Source: an uncultured Lachnospiraceae bacterium
Lineage (GTDB): Bacteria; Bacillota; Clostridia; Lachnospirales; Lachnospiraceae
Length of the DNA: 63,921 nucleotides
Direction of reading: 5' to 3'
NCBI GenBank assembly: GCA_910585635.1
Contig: CAJUFE010000024.1
Coordinates: forward strand, 1-63,921
Shown here: one piece after another, positions 1 through 8,139 of the stretch
Position numbering within the stretch: the stretch's first letter is position 1
Layout: every line of letters starts with the position of its first letter
Position numbers and translations under genes: made by a program
The notes under the pieces: model-generated
Told to the model about the DNA's origin: nothing
What the model saw: the letters and a program-made list of their open reading frames with translations, nothing else
The model's database searches: none

Positions 1-57
1 TTGGATAGTGGGGGGGAGCCGCTCCCTATCCCTACGTTAGCTAAGTGCCATTGTCAT

Positions 58-158
58 GGAGCGAGAGCGCGGTGACGTTATGACAGGTCCCTCCCACAGC
101 GGACCCTTTGCAACATCTCTATGCAATGAGACTCCTTGGCGTGGGTGTGAAAAGTAAC
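58..158 (-). repeat. Family A dispersed repeat, copy A1 (partial)
   Basis: Read on the minus strand, it begins with the terminal motif GTTACTTTTCACA (146-158) and continues through the family core: the 'ggtccgct' box, the 'gggagggacctgtca' arm and 'cgtcaccgcgctctcgctcc'. The second hairpin arm seen in complete copies is absent, so this is a half or deleted copy. It lies just upstream of the MATE gene promoter. Related copies are at 6.8, 11.5, 46.7, 48.0 and 57.6 kb. Confidence 0.7.
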
Positions 159-187
159 GTCACTTGTCACTTTTCTAAAGATCCCCC

Positions 188-216
188 TTGCCTTTCCCCG
201 CCCTCTGCCTTATAAT
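188..216 (+). promoter_or_regulatory. Sigma-A type promoter of the MATE gene
   Basis: TTGCCT (188-193), a 17-nt spacer, then TATAAT (211-216), about 50 bases before the MATE start codon. The -10 box is perfect and the -35 box differs from consensus at two positions. Confidence 0.7.
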
Positions 217-233
217 CTCCTTAACGAACGATC

Positions 234-245
234 GTAAGCGCTTAC
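234..245. promoter_or_regulatory. CcpA/LacI-type operator palindrome
   Basis: Perfect 12-bp palindrome GTAAGCGCTTAC, flanked by bases that extend the match to a catabolite-responsive element (TGNNAGCGNTNNCN-like). It sits about 18 bases downstream of the -10 box, so a bound regulator would block elongation or initiation. Palindromes with a central CG are typical LacI/CcpA family targets. No ccpA gene is in the window; the LacI gene at 47 kb could be the binder but nothing ties them together. Confidence 0.55.
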
Positions 246-264
246 ACAAAGGAGGACAAGTCCC

Positions 265-1653
265 ATGGCTGCTACCCACATGACGGAAGGGAACATCACA
301 AAGCATCTCCTCTCCTATTCGATCCCCCTGATACTGGGAAATATGTTCCAATTGACCTACCATGCCGCAGATTCTATCATCGTGGGCCGCCTGTTGGGAA
401 TGGAGGCCGTTGCAGCCGTGGGGACCGCTGGTCCGGTCATGAACATCCTCATCCTGGGGATCTCCGGGATCTGCATCGGCTCCTCGGTGATCATGAGCAG
501 CGCCTTTGGCGCAGGCGATCATGACATCCTGAAAAAGGAGCTGGCCACCACCGCCGTCTTTGGCCTGTACTTTTCGCTGCTGGTCGCCGGCCTCGGCATC
601 CTGACGGCATGGCCTTTACTGCGTGCTCTGCAGGTGCCGAGAGCGATCCTGGGAACAGCTACTGCTTACTTGTGCATCATCTTTCTGGGCTCTCCCTTTA
701 CCTTTTTCTATAATGCTGTGTCCGCCGCCCTAAAGAGCATCGGCGACTCTAAGACCCCGCTCCTGTTCTTAGCCTTTTCTTCTATGCTGAACGTGGTGCT
801 GGATATCCTTTTCATCCAGGTGTTTTGCTGGGGCGTCCATGGCTCTGCCGCCGCTACCGTGGCCGCCCAGGCCGTCTCCGCCCTCCTGTGCATCCTCTAT
901 GTGTACTGCCGGGTCCCTCTGCTGAAGATCCGGCGCAGGGACTTCGTCATCGACGGGCGGCTCTTATCCCAGACCCTCTGCTACGGCAGTGTCACCGCCC
1001 TGCAGCAGGCCTGCCAGCCGATCGGGAAGCTGCTGATCCAGGGCGCGGTCAATACCATAGGGATCCACGCTATCGCCGCATTTAACGCGGTGGGCCGGAT
1101 CGACGACTACGCCTGTCTCCCAGAGCAGAGCATCGCCAGCGGGATCACCACCTTCACCGCCCAGAACCGGGGCGCCGGGAAAGGGGAACGGATCCGCCAG
1201 GGCTTTCGGACCGGCCTGTGCTTAGAGGCCGGCTACTGGGTCCTCATCTGCGCTGCCACCTGGCTGCTAAAACAGCCCATCATGAGCCTCTTCGTCCCAG
1301 CGGAGGATCAAGGCGTGATCGCCCTGGGCTGCAGCTATTTGAGCCTGATGGCATTCTTCTATCTGTTCCCTGCCTTTACCAATGGCTTCCAGGGATTCTT
1401 CCGAGGGATGGGGGATATGGGGATCACACTGCTGGGTACCTTTATCCAGACCTCGCTGCGGGTGCTCTTCGTCTTCCTCCTCATCCCCAGGCTGGGCTTG
1501 AACGGTGTCGCCATCGCCTGCGCCATCGGATGGAGCGTGATGCTGATGGTGGAGGTTCCCTATTTCTTCCATTTTAGGAAAAGAGCATTACCCGCCGTTC
1601 AGCAACGATCGATCATGTCTGCAAGCTCTGACAGGCAGACCCCGTATATTTAG
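265..1653 (+). CDS. MATE family multidrug/Na+ antiporter
   Basis: A 462-residue polytopic inner-membrane protein with about 12 hydrophobic segments in two homologous halves, the usual size for a MATE exporter. The N terminus has the family pattern of a short polar leader, then 'SIPLILGNMFQ' and 'ADSIIVGRLLG' near residues 20-50. Such proteins export cationic drugs or metabolites using a Na+ or H+ gradient. The start is fixed by AGGAGG ending 9 bases upstream. It has its own promoter and a CcpA-like palindrome in the leader, and no co-transcribed partner. The substrate cannot be told from sequence. Confidence 0.93.
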   Translation: MAATHMTEGNITKHLLSYSIPLILGNMFQLTYHAADSIIVGRLLGMEAVAAVGTAGPVMNILILGISGICIGSSVIMSSAFGAGDHDILKKELATTAVFGLYFSLLVAGLGILTAWPLLRALQVPRAILGTATAYLCIIFLGSPFTFFYNAVSAALKSIGDSKTPLLFLAFSSMLNVVLDILFIQVFCWGVHGSAAATVAAQAVSALLCILYVYCRVPLLKIRRRDFVIDGRLLSQTLCYGSVTALQQACQPIGKLLIQGAVNTIGIHAIAAFNAVGRIDDYACLPEQSIASGITTFTAQNRGAGKGERIRQGFRTGLCLEAGYWVLICAATWLLKQPIMSLFVPAEDQGVIALGCSYLSLMAFFYLFPAFTNGFQGFFRGMGDMGITLLGTFIQTSLRVLFVFLLIPRLGLNGVAIACAIGWSVMLMVEVPYFFHFRKRALPAVQQRSIMSASSDRQTPYI

Positions 1654-1667
1654 ATCCATGTCGGCTA

Positions 1668-1845
1668 CTCTGTGGCGGCTCTTCATCGCAAATGCTCGCG
1701 GCATTGCCCGATAAAGCGGGGCAGGCCCTCGCCAAATGCTCGTGCATACCCACAGGGCACTCAGCACGACACTCCACCGAAAGCGGCATTCGCCAAATGC
1801 TCATACAAGCACGGCACTTGGCTCATTGCTCGCGGAGATAAAAAA
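1668..1845. repeat. Family B intergenic repeat, copy B1
   Basis: It carries two copies of 'cgccaaatgctcgtgca/cataca' and the block 'aagcacggcactt', then 'ggctcattgctcgcgga' running into an A-tract. The same words in the same order occur at 49.7 kb, so this is a dispersed intergenic repeat and not a gene. Open frames through it are shadows. Confidence 0.65.
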
Positions 1846-1897
1846 GAGCCGCCCCAGGAGCAGGAAAGCTCTATGCTCTCTCCGCTCCCGGGACGGC
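1839..1897 (-). terminator. Rho-independent terminator of the amidase gene
   Basis: On the minus strand, GCCGTCCCGGGAGC pairs with GCTCCTGGGGCGGC (14 bp, two mismatches or wobbles) and is followed by a T6 run. It begins about 12 bases after the amidase stop codon. Confidence 0.75.
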
Positions 1898-1908
1898 CCG
1901 CAGGACGA

Positions 1909-3282
1909 TCATTTCCCAAAATAGCTGTTTATCCCGGCCAGCAAGCCATTTGCCAGTACTTCCAGAGCGGCGGCCGAATGGTCGGAGACCTTATCACCCA
2001 TCTCGATATCCACACTGGGGATGGTGGAGTAGGAGGTCTGGGTCAGGTCCATCTCCATGGCGCCGTTAGAGAAGATCTTCACACCGGCTCCACGCAGGCC
2101 TGCTACCAGGTTCTCCCCCAGGGTATTGTGCTTCTGCCAGTTGGAGGCCACCGGCTCCATGGCCCGGTAGGACGCCACATTGGGTACGCTCATGTAAAAC
2201 GCGCCTTTATCGCTGGTGCTGGAATCCCAGTGGATCGCGATATGGCAGTCTGCCGTATTGTTCGCGATGACGGTCCTGGCGATGTTATCCAGCTGGACAT
2301 CGTCGCTCTCCCGGATCATCACCACATCATAGCCGGCGGCCAGGAGTTTATCCCTGAGGACCAGGGCCAAGGCTAAAGTCACCTTGGGCTCCGGTGTACC
2401 GTCAGCAAGGGTCATGCCGGCGGACACCGCCGTGGCCTTGGTGGCTCCGGCCGATGTGCTGCCGCCGGTCACCTTAGGCGTGCCGTCCGGATGACAGAGG
2501 GTCTTGGCATTCCCGCCGCCGCTGGTCCCATGGCCTGCGTTCACACAGACGGTGATCCCCTTCTTGTCCGCTGCTGTAGACTTGTGCATGACGGCCGAGC
2601 CGGTATGGATCGCGGAAAACTCTGCGTACTTCCAGCTGCTATCCAGCTGGATCTGGCTGCCGTCCGATACCTGAGCCTTAGAGCTGTTAGCCGTTCCGGT
2701 ACCGGCGGACTGCCCGGAGCCTGTACCTGCTGCCGATGACTGCCCGGAGCCTGCCGACTGTCCGGCTCCTGTACCGGCAGATGCTGCCCCGGCTGCCGGA
2801 GCCGTCGTGGTGATCAGGCTCTTAAAGACATACAAGGTCTGCCCATTATAGCGGACCCGGCACCACTCACTGCTGTCGCCGGTCCTCTCAAGCTTCGTCC
2901 CTGCATTCAGCACCGCCGCGACCGTGTTGTCATCGGATGTGCTGGGGGCCGTCCGCAGGCGTACATCGGATCCCTTGATATAGATCGTATCGGAAACATC
3001 GGTAAAGGTGATGGCCGGAGCCATGGCGGTCTCCGCCGTCAGCAGGCTCATATCCGGCCCCTGGCTGCTCTGTCCCATGCCAACGCTGCCCTCTGCGCTC
3101 ACGGCAGCCTCCCCGCTCCTTTTGCTCTCCTCCACCTCTCCTGTCACATAACGCAGCTCAGCGGCGGCCTCTGTCTCCTCCGGCTGCCTTCCCTTGCAGC
3201 CTGCCAGTAAAAAGGCACTCCCACACACCACCGCAAGGGCACAGATCATCCTGATCCGTCCCGTCTTGTGTCGTTCGATCAT
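1909..3282 (-). CDS. Lipoprotein N-acetylmuramoyl-L-alanine amidase with SH3b domain
   Basis: A 457-residue exported peptidoglycan hydrolase. The N terminus is a lipoprotein signal with lipobox LLAGC near residues 24-28. An SH3b cell-wall binding domain follows ('VRLRTAPSTSDDN', about residues 105-160), then a Gly/Ser/Gln/Ala-rich linker of repeated GQSAG words. The C-terminal Amidase_3 domain has the zinc ligands in 'NAGHG' and 'HIAIHWDSS' and a catalytic Glu near the C terminus ('VDIEMGDKVSD'). The start at 3282 is chosen because AGGAGG lies 9 bases upstream; a longer frame to 3411 adds a Cys-rich, non-signal stretch. A terminator follows. It probably acts at the outer face of the membrane on stem peptides. 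Confidence 0.88.
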   Translation of the reverse strand: MIERHKTGRIRMICALAVVCGSAFLLAGCKGRQPEETEAAAELRYVTGEVEESKRSGEAAVSAEGSVGMGQSSQGPDMSLLTAETAMAPAITFTDVSDTIYIKGSDVRLRTAPSTSDDNTVAAVLNAGTKLERTGDSSEWCRVRYNGQTLYVFKSLITTTAPAAGAASAGTGAGQSAGSGQSSAAGTGSGQSAGTGTANSSKAQVSDGSQIQLDSSWKYAEFSAIHTGSAVMHKSTAADKKGITVCVNAGHGTSGGGNAKTLCHPDGTPKVTGGSTSAGATKATAVSAGMTLADGTPEPKVTLALALVLRDKLLAAGYDVVMIRESDDVQLDNIARTVIANNTADCHIAIHWDSSTSDKGAFYMSVPNVASYRAMEPVASNWQKHNTLGENLVAGLRGAGVKIFSNGAMEMDLTQTSYSTIPSVDIEMGDKVSDHSAAALEVLANGLLAGINSYFGK

Positions 3283-3411
3283 CCTTTTGTTCCTCCTAGA
3301 TCTGTTGCCGGGAGCCTTGCAGGCCAGACAGCCATAGCTGCAACAGCAGCTATCCGCCGACCTGCTCTCCCTCATGCTGTGTCCCTGCCTCCCGCCGTCA
3401 TGACAGATCAT

Positions 3412-3540
3412 GCCGGTGTCAACGCCAAACTGCGGCTGCTCATGCCGGTCAGCGACAGACCACGCCGGTCAACGCCAAACTGCGGCTGCTCATGCCGGTC
3501 AGCGACAAGACACGACATATCGTGCCGGTCAGCGCCAGGC
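3412..3540. repeat. Imperfect tandem repeat upstream of the amidase gene
   Basis: A unit of about 50 bp containing 'caacgccaaactgcggctgc' and 'catgccggtcagcgaca' is present twice (3412-3457, 3464-3507), with a decayed third piece. It lies in the 365-bp gap between mnmA and the amidase start. I see no gene in the rest of that gap. Confidence 0.65.
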
Positions 3541-3647
3541 CACAACATTTTCTCCTGTCTAGTTTACTACAGCCGCCTGCTTTTGTAAACCGCTCCGGCG
3601 GCCTGTTTATTACATTTTTATGACAGACCTCTTAAGTTTTACCTTGA

Positions 3648-4727
3648 TCACAAGATCGTCCCGCCCCCGGCCACTACATCCCCCAGATAGAATACCACCG
3701 CCTGCCCGGGGGTGACGGCGCGGACCGGCTCTGTAAACCGGCATCCCACCAGATCCTCCCCCAGCTCTCTCAGCACGCAGGGCGCTCCTTTGTGGCTGTA
3801 GCGGATCTTTGCCGTCACCTGCAGTTCCTTCCCATGGAGACCGTCGATCGCCATCCAGTTCAGCCGGTGGCAGCGGAGGGTATCCGAAAAGACCTGCTCC
3901 CCTTCTCCGATCACCACCTGGCCGGTCTCCGGACGGATCTCCTTCACGAAGATCCGCCGCCCCATGGCCAGGCCCAGCCCCCGCCGCTGGCCGATGGTAT
4001 AGCGGCCAATGCCCTGGTGGCGTCCCAGGACGTTCCCCTCTGTATCCACGAAGTCGCCCTCCGGCAGCTCCTTCCCCGTATAGGCCCGGATAAAGCGGGC
4101 GTGATCGTGATCCGGGATAAAACAGATCTCCTGGCTGTCCGGCTTTTCGGCCACAGGCAGCCCTAAGGAGGCGGCCATCTGCCGGATCTCCTCCTTCGTG
4201 AACGGCCCCACCGGCATCAGGGTATGGGCCAGCTGGCGCTGGGTCAGGCTGTACAGCGCGTAGGTCTGATCCTTGGCTGCCGTGGCCGATGTGCGCAGGG
4301 CAAAACGGCCATTTTCCAGGGCTTCCACCCGGGCATAATGGCCGGTGGCGATATAGTCCGCCCCCAGAGCCAGACTCTTTTCCAGGAGGGCCTCCCATTT
4401 CACATGCCGGTTGCAGTCGATACAGGGGTTGGGGGTCCGTCCATGGAGATACTCGTCCACAAAACGATCGATCACCTGCTCCTTGAACGTTTGCTTAAAG
4501 TTCATCACATAATACGGGATCTTAAGGGTCTCGGCCACACGCCTGGCATCCTCAACAGCACGTAAGCCGCAGCAGCCCCCATCTTCCTCTAAGGACTGCT
4601 CCGGCTCATCCTGCCAGATCTGCATGGTAACGCCGATCACGTCGTATCCCTGTTCTTTTAAGAGATAGGCCGCCACGGAGGAATCCACGCCCCCGGACAT
4701 GCCCACGACTACCTTACGGCCATCCAT
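3648..4727 (-). CDS. mnmA: tRNA-specific 2-thiouridylase MnmA
   Basis: A 359-residue cytoplasmic enzyme that adenylates and then thiolates C2 of uridine 34 in tRNA-Lys/Glu/Gln. The PP-loop ATP motif SGGVDSS is at residues 11-17. The nucleophilic cysteine is C105 in 'NPCIDCN', and the partner cysteine C202 is in 'DSQEICFIPD'. The expected 'GHYARV' motif is present, and the length is normal for the family. It lies 7 bases downstream of nifU and nifS, so the sulphur donor and scaffold genes are in the same transcription unit. The C-terminal beta-barrel domain looks complete. Confidence 0.97.
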   Translation of the reverse strand: MDGRKVVVGMSGGVDSSVAAYLLKEQGYDVIGVTMQIWQDEPEQSLEEDGGCCGLRAVEDARRVAETLKIPYYVMNFKQTFKEQVIDRFVDEYLHGRTPNPCIDCNRHVKWEALLEKSLALGADYIATGHYARVEALENGRFALRTSATAAKDQTYALYSLTQRQLAHTLMPVGPFTKEEIRQMAASLGLPVAEKPDSQEICFIPDHDHARFIRAYTGKELPEGDFVDTEGNVLGRHQGIGRYTIGQRRGLGLAMGRRIFVKEIRPETGQVVIGEGEQVFSDTLRCHRLNWMAIDGLHGKELQVTAKIRYSHKGAPCVLRELGEDLVGCRFTEPVRAVTPGQAVVFYLGDVVAGGGTIL

Positions 4728-4734
4728 CTTCTGC

Positions 4735-5172
4735 TCAATACTCCTCTTCTTCCTCGCCCTCGCTGATATCGCTCTTAGGCGGCTTTAATCCTTCGATCTG
4801 GATGTGGTTCTTCTGGGCATAATCCCATAGAGCCGCATGGATCGCCTCCTCCGCTAACAGCGAGCAGTGTACCTTCACCGGCGGCAGGCCGTCCAAGGCT
4901 TCCATCACCGCCTTGTTGGTCACCTGCATCGCCTCCTGGACGGACTTCCCCTTGACCAGTTCGGTGGCCATGCTGCTGGTAGCCACGGCAGCGCCGCAGC
5001 CAAAGGTCTTGAACTTCACGTCCCGGATGATCTGATCATCGTCGATATCCAGGTAGATCCGCATGATATCCCCGCATTTTGCATTGCCCACCGTGCCGGT
5101 GCCGCTGGCATCCTGGATCTCCCCCACGTTCCTCGGGTTTTGGAAATGGTCCATTACTTTCTCTGAATACAT
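4735..5172 (-). CDS. nifU: Fe-S cluster scaffold protein NifU (IscU-like)
   Basis: A 145-residue U-type scaffold that assembles Fe-S clusters with the cysteine desulfurase next door. The three cluster cysteines are C33 ('NAKCGD'), C59 ('TFGCGA') and C103 ('VHCSL'), and the conserved Asp D35 is present. The tail is acidic (poly-Glu). The start at 5172 has AGGAGA 9 bases upstream; the longer frame to 5271 is not family-like. Gene order nifS-nifU-mnmA is the common clostridial arrangement. No iscR-type regulator is adjacent. Confidence 0.95.
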   Translation of the reverse strand: MYSEKVMDHFQNPRNVGEIQDASGTGTVGNAKCGDIMRIYLDIDDDQIIRDVKFKTFGCGAAVATSSMATELVKGKSVQEAMQVTNKAVMEALDGLPPVKVHCSLLAEEAIHAALWDYAQKNHIQIEGLKPPKSDISEGEEEEEY

Positions 5173-5349
5173 ATCTCGGTCTCCTCTTCTATCTGGAAAT
5201 TGTGGCATTTTATCTCGATCTTCGCAACTGTTCCGGCCACCATGGATCCGGCGACGGACACTGGGCCGCACAAAAAGCCTGGCAGGAACATAAGCTTTCG
5301 CTCTGCACTGGGGCTGCCGATCCGGCGGCGGGACTTTTCGCCGGAAGCC

Positions 5350-6540
5350 TCATCGGCCCTGCTTGACAAAGTCCTCGTACAATGGCGACATGCTCCTGAG
5401 CCGCTCCACGATCCGCTTGATCTCGCCCACCACATAGTTGATGTCCTCCCTGGTGGTCTCCTCGCTCAAGGTAAGGCGCAAGGAGCCGTGGGCGATCTCG
5501 TGGGGCAGGCCGATCGCCAGGAGCACATGGGAGGGGTCTAATGAGCCGGAGGTACAGGCAGAGCCGCTGGAACCGCAGACCCCGGCCATATCCAGCATGA
5601 TCAGCAAGGATTCCCCCTCGATGAACTGGAAGGCAAAGTTGGCATTATTAGGCAGGCGGTCTGTGGGGTGGCCATTGAGACGGGTATAGGGTACCTCCGC
5701 CAGCACCCGGCGGATCAGATAGTCCCGCAAAGCCTTCTCCTTCGCCGCCCGCTCTTCCATGGTAGCCATAGCCAGCTGGGCCGCCTTTCCCAGCCCCACG
5801 ATACCCGGCACGTTCTCTGTGCCGGCCCGGCGTTTCCTCTCCTGTGCGCCGCCATGGATGAAAGAACGGATCTTCACGCCGGTACGGATATACAAAAATC
5901 CGATCCCCTTGGGACCGTTCAGCTTATGCCCGCTGGCGCTGAGCATATCGATGTGGTACGCATCCACATCGATGGGTACATGGGCATAGGCCTGGACCGC
6001 GTCGGTGTGGAACAAGATCCCATTTTCCTTAGCCAGCTGCCCGATCGCCTTGACAGGCTCCATGGTGCCGATCTCATTATTGGCGAACATCACCGAGATC
6101 AGGATCGTATCGGGGCGGATCGCTTTCTTTAGCTCCTCCAGCTTGACCACGCCATGTTCATCCACATCCAGATAGGTCACCTCAAAGCCCTGCTTTTCCA
6201 GGTACTGGCAGGTGTGGAGGACCGCATGGTGCTCTACCTTGCTGGTGATGATATGCCGTCCTTTCTGCTGGTATGCCTCTGCGGCCGCCTTGATGGCCCA
6301 GTTATCCGATTCGCTCCCCCCTGCCGTGAAATAGATCTCCTGGGGCTTCGCCCCGATCGAGTCGGCTAAGATCTGCCTGGCATCGCCGACCGCCTTTTTG
6401 CTGACGCCGGCAAGATCATATACTGAGGAGGGATTGCCATAATACTGGGTGAAAAAGGGGAGCATAGCCTCCACCACCTCTGGTCTGGTCCTTGTCGTCG
6501 CTGCATTATCTAGATAGATCACTCGCTTTGCATCGCTCAT
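5350..6540 (-). CDS. nifS: Cysteine desulfurase NifS (IscS-like)
   Basis: A 396-residue PLP enzyme that moves sulphur from L-cysteine to NifU and MnmA. PLP Schiff-base lysine K206 is in 'SGHKLNGPKG'. H105 ('VEHHAV') stacks on PLP. The catalytic persulfide cysteine C329 is in the mobile loop 'CGSSGSACTSGS'. The sequence 'LDNAATT' near the N terminus is typical. The longer loop fits the IscS/NifS group I enzymes. A 177-bp gap to nifU contains no gene, and a strong promoter lies at 6764-6792. Confidence 0.96.
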   Translation of the reverse strand: MSDAKRVIYLDNAATTRTRPEVVEAMLPFFTQYYGNPSSVYDLAGVSKKAVGDARQILADSIGAKPQEIYFTAGGSESDNWAIKAAAEAYQQKGRHIITSKVEHHAVLHTCQYLEKQGFEVTYLDVDEHGVVKLEELKKAIRPDTILISVMFANNEIGTMEPVKAIGQLAKENGILFHTDAVQAYAHVPIDVDAYHIDMLSASGHKLNGPKGIGFLYIRTGVKIRSFIHGGAQERKRRAGTENVPGIVGLGKAAQLAMATMEERAAKEKALRDYLIRRVLAEVPYTRLNGHPTDRLPNNANFAFQFIEGESLLIMLDMAGVCGSSGSACTSGSLDPSHVLLAIGLPHEIAHGSLRLTLSEETTREDINYVVGEIKRIVERLRSMSPLYEDFVKQGR

Positions 6541-6579
6541 TTACCTACAACCACCTTTCTGAAACTTCTGGGACCGGTC

Positions 6580-6675
6580 CTTCACGCCGTGCCTGTACGG
6601 GATGTAACGACTACACCTGTCTCAAGATGCTGTCAGGGGCCATCCTTCGCGCCGTGCCTGTATAGGATGTAACGA
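6580..6675. repeat. Direct repeat in the nifS leader
   Basis: A 31-bp unit (core 'cgccgtgcctgta') occurs at 6580-6610 and 6645-6675 with three mismatches. The spacer includes 'acacctgt', complementary to 'acaggtgt' just after the second copy, so the nifS leader transcript could fold. I cannot assign a riboswitch class. Confidence 0.55.
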
Positions 6676-6763
6676 ACAGGTGTGGCAGGCGCTGGGGCCG
6701 GTGCATATGATAAGATCTAGGATAAAAAGGATCTGTTATGATCTGCTAACTTTTCCGCCTAAT

Positions 6764-6792
6764 ACTATAACATATAATCCCTACTATTTCAA
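6764..6792 (-). promoter_or_regulatory. Promoter of the nifS-nifU-mnmA operon
   Basis: On the minus strand TTGAAA (6787-6792), 17-nt spacer, TATAGT (6764-6769). This leaves a leader of over 200 bases before nifS, long enough for a regulatory structure. Confidence 0.7.
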
Positions 6793-6833
6793 TATGCTTT
6801 TAGAAAGGGGGAGGTTCCTTGTGGGGGCCTCGG

Positions 6834-6996
6834 GTTACTGTTCACTCTCACGCTAGGGAGTCTTATTGCATGGATATGTCGCGAGGGGTCCGCTCCGGGA
6901 GAGGCATGTCACAACAGGACGCGCTCTCGTTCCGCTAGGGTCCTTTATGTGACATGCCCCTCCCTCCGCTGCTTTATGGCTGCTCATCGGTCATAC
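6834..6996 (+). repeat. Family A dispersed repeat, copy A2
   Basis: It starts with a diverged end motif (GTTACTGTTCACTC) and contains 'ggtccgctccgggaga'. Its hairpin arms are 'gcatgtcaca' and 'tgtgacatgc', which pair perfectly although the bases differ from other copies. It lies between the nifS promoter and the superoxide dismutase gene. Confidence 0.7.
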
Positions 6997-7107
6997 GACA
7001 TGCCAGACACTTAGCATCCGGAGGGCGGGGGATCGCCTGAAATGTGGAACGCCGCCGCTCTGCTACATATACTGGAGCAAGAGCAGATCTCATATCGAGG
7101 GATGACT

Positions 7108-7623
7108 ATGCATACACAGCAACCACAACGCCCCACACCTCGCCTTCCTTTTGTCCAGCTCCTGGAAAACAATGCACCTCAGGCCATGGCCTGGGTGACC
7201 GGGGGCAGCGCGGCTCCCCAGCTCAGCGGCCTGGTGAAATTTTATGATACTCCTTATGGCGGGGTGCTGGTGGAGGCGGAGGTCTTCGGGCTCCCCAACA
7301 TCTCCACTCCCGGGGCCACGGACTTTTACGCGCTCCACATCCATGAAAACGGCGACTGTTCCCAGGACTTTACCCGGACAGGGGAGCACTATGGCCCAGG
7401 GACGGAGCCTCATCCTGACCACGCAGGCGACCTGCTGCCCCTGATGGGAAACCAGGGATATGCCTGGTCCGCCTTCTATGACAAGCGGTTCCGTATAGCG
7501 GATATCATGGGCCGTTCCGTGGTCATCCATGCAAAGCGGGATGACTTTTCCTCACAGCCCTCCGGGGATGCCGGGGCGAAGATCGGGTGCGGCGTGATCC
7601 GGGCGGCTTCGCCTGTGGTCTAA
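7108..7623 (+). CDS. Cu/Zn superoxide dismutase family protein
   Basis: A 171-residue protein. The Cu/Zn SOD ligand set is all present: H77 and H79 ('ALHIHENGDC'), H94 ('GEHYG'), H102, H105 and D108 ('PHPDHAGDL') and H141 ('VVIHAKRDDF'). The disulfide pair C84/C161 ('GAKIGCGVI') is also there. No signal peptide or lipobox is visible, so it is predicted cytoplasmic, unlike most bacterial SodC. Clostridial homologues of this kind are known, and activity is not certain. Start 7108 has AGGG 6 bases upstream; longer frames from 7042 or 7102 have poorer sites. Confidence 0.85.
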   Translation: MHTQQPQRPTPRLPFVQLLENNAPQAMAWVTGGSAAPQLSGLVKFYDTPYGGVLVEAEVFGLPNISTPGATDFYALHIHENGDCSQDFTRTGEHYGPGTEPHPDHAGDLLPLMGNQGYAWSAFYDKRFRIADIMGRSVVIHAKRDDFSSQPSGDAGAKIGCGVIRAASPVV

Positions 7624-7627
7624 AGTA

Positions 7628-7656
7628 TTGACAAAGTGGGTACGATGGAGTATTAT
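7628..7656 (+). promoter_or_regulatory. Promoter of the relB/dinJ antitoxin
   Basis: TTGACA (7628-7633), 17-nt spacer, TATTAT (7651-7656), 24 bases before the antitoxin start. Near-consensus; RelB-type antitoxins usually bind around such sites to repress their own operon. Confidence 0.75.
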
Positions 7657-7680
7657 CAGGCATAGAAAGGAGGCTTTTCT

Positions 7681-7971
7681 ATGGCAACAGTAAGCACCAA
7701 TGTTAAGATCGATCAAACATTAAAGCAGGAGGCGCAAGAGTTATTTGAAAGCTTCGGGCTCAGCCTCAGCTCTGCGATCAATATATTCCTGCGCCAGTCG
7801 GTACGAGAGCAGGCCATCCCCTTCAGGGTTGGAAACCCGCTACCGAATATGGAGACGATCCAGGCTATCGAGGATGCAAGAAAAGGTATCGGGTTGAGCC
7901 GGGGGTTTACCTCCGTCGCCGAACTAATGGAGGATCTTGATGCTGACGATCAGATATCAGACCACATTTAA
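7681..7971 (+). CDS. Type II antitoxin, RelB/DinJ family
   Basis: A 96-residue protein with an N-terminal ribbon-helix-helix DNA-binding fold ('NVKIDQTLKQEAQELFESFG', then 'LSLSSAINIFLRQSV', residues 6-40), as in DinJ. The C-terminal part would wrap a YafQ-type toxin. AGGAGG lies just upstream. Its own promoter is at 7628-7656. The downstream toxin frame overlaps its 3' end but is cut off, so this antitoxin is now an orphan. It may still act as an autorepressor or bind toxins made elsewhere. Confidence 0.9.
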   Translation: MATVSTNVKIDQTLKQEAQELFESFGLSLSSAINIFLRQSVREQAIPFRVGNPLPNMETIQAIEDARKGIGLSRGFTSVAELMEDLDADDQISDHI

Positions 7972-8041
7972 AAAAGACTACAAACGGATCAAGAAACGCG
8001 GAGACAAGGAAACGCCTCAAAGGATGCCATGGGCAGGATAG
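7940..8041 (+). pseudogene. Truncated YafQ/RelE-family toxin
   Basis: The frame starts at an ATG inside the antitoxin 3' end and reads 'MLTIRYQTTFKKDYKRIKKR', the standard YafQ N terminus, then leaves the family and stops after 33 codons. Full YafQ toxins are about 90 residues. The break falls where a long inverted repeat (8013-8084) begins, so the toxin 3' part was replaced or deleted. Catalytic residues of YafQ lie in the missing part, so no activity is expected. Confidence 0.85.
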
Positions 8042-8084
8042 CAGTATACAGGCCGCTATCCTGTCATGCCATCTTCTGAGGCGC
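8013..8084. terminator. Long inverted repeat acting as bidirectional terminator
   Basis: Arms of about 30 bases ('cgcctcaaaggatgccatg' etc. against 'catgccatcttctgaggcg') pair with few mismatches around a 12-base loop. The plus-strand side is followed by TTTTGATCTT. It lies between the convergent toxin remnant and the glucosidase gene. The stem is longer than usual and may be the footprint of a small insertion. Confidence 0.65.
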
Positions 8085-8139
8085 TTTTGATCTTATCTAT
8101 CCTATAGCTTCTATGAAAAAAATGCTCAACCAGCAGAGA

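Noticed and set aside
1672..2376. 234-codon plus-strand frame over family B repeat and the amidase
   Set aside because: It is antisense to a well-supported lipoprotein gene and lacks a ribosome site.
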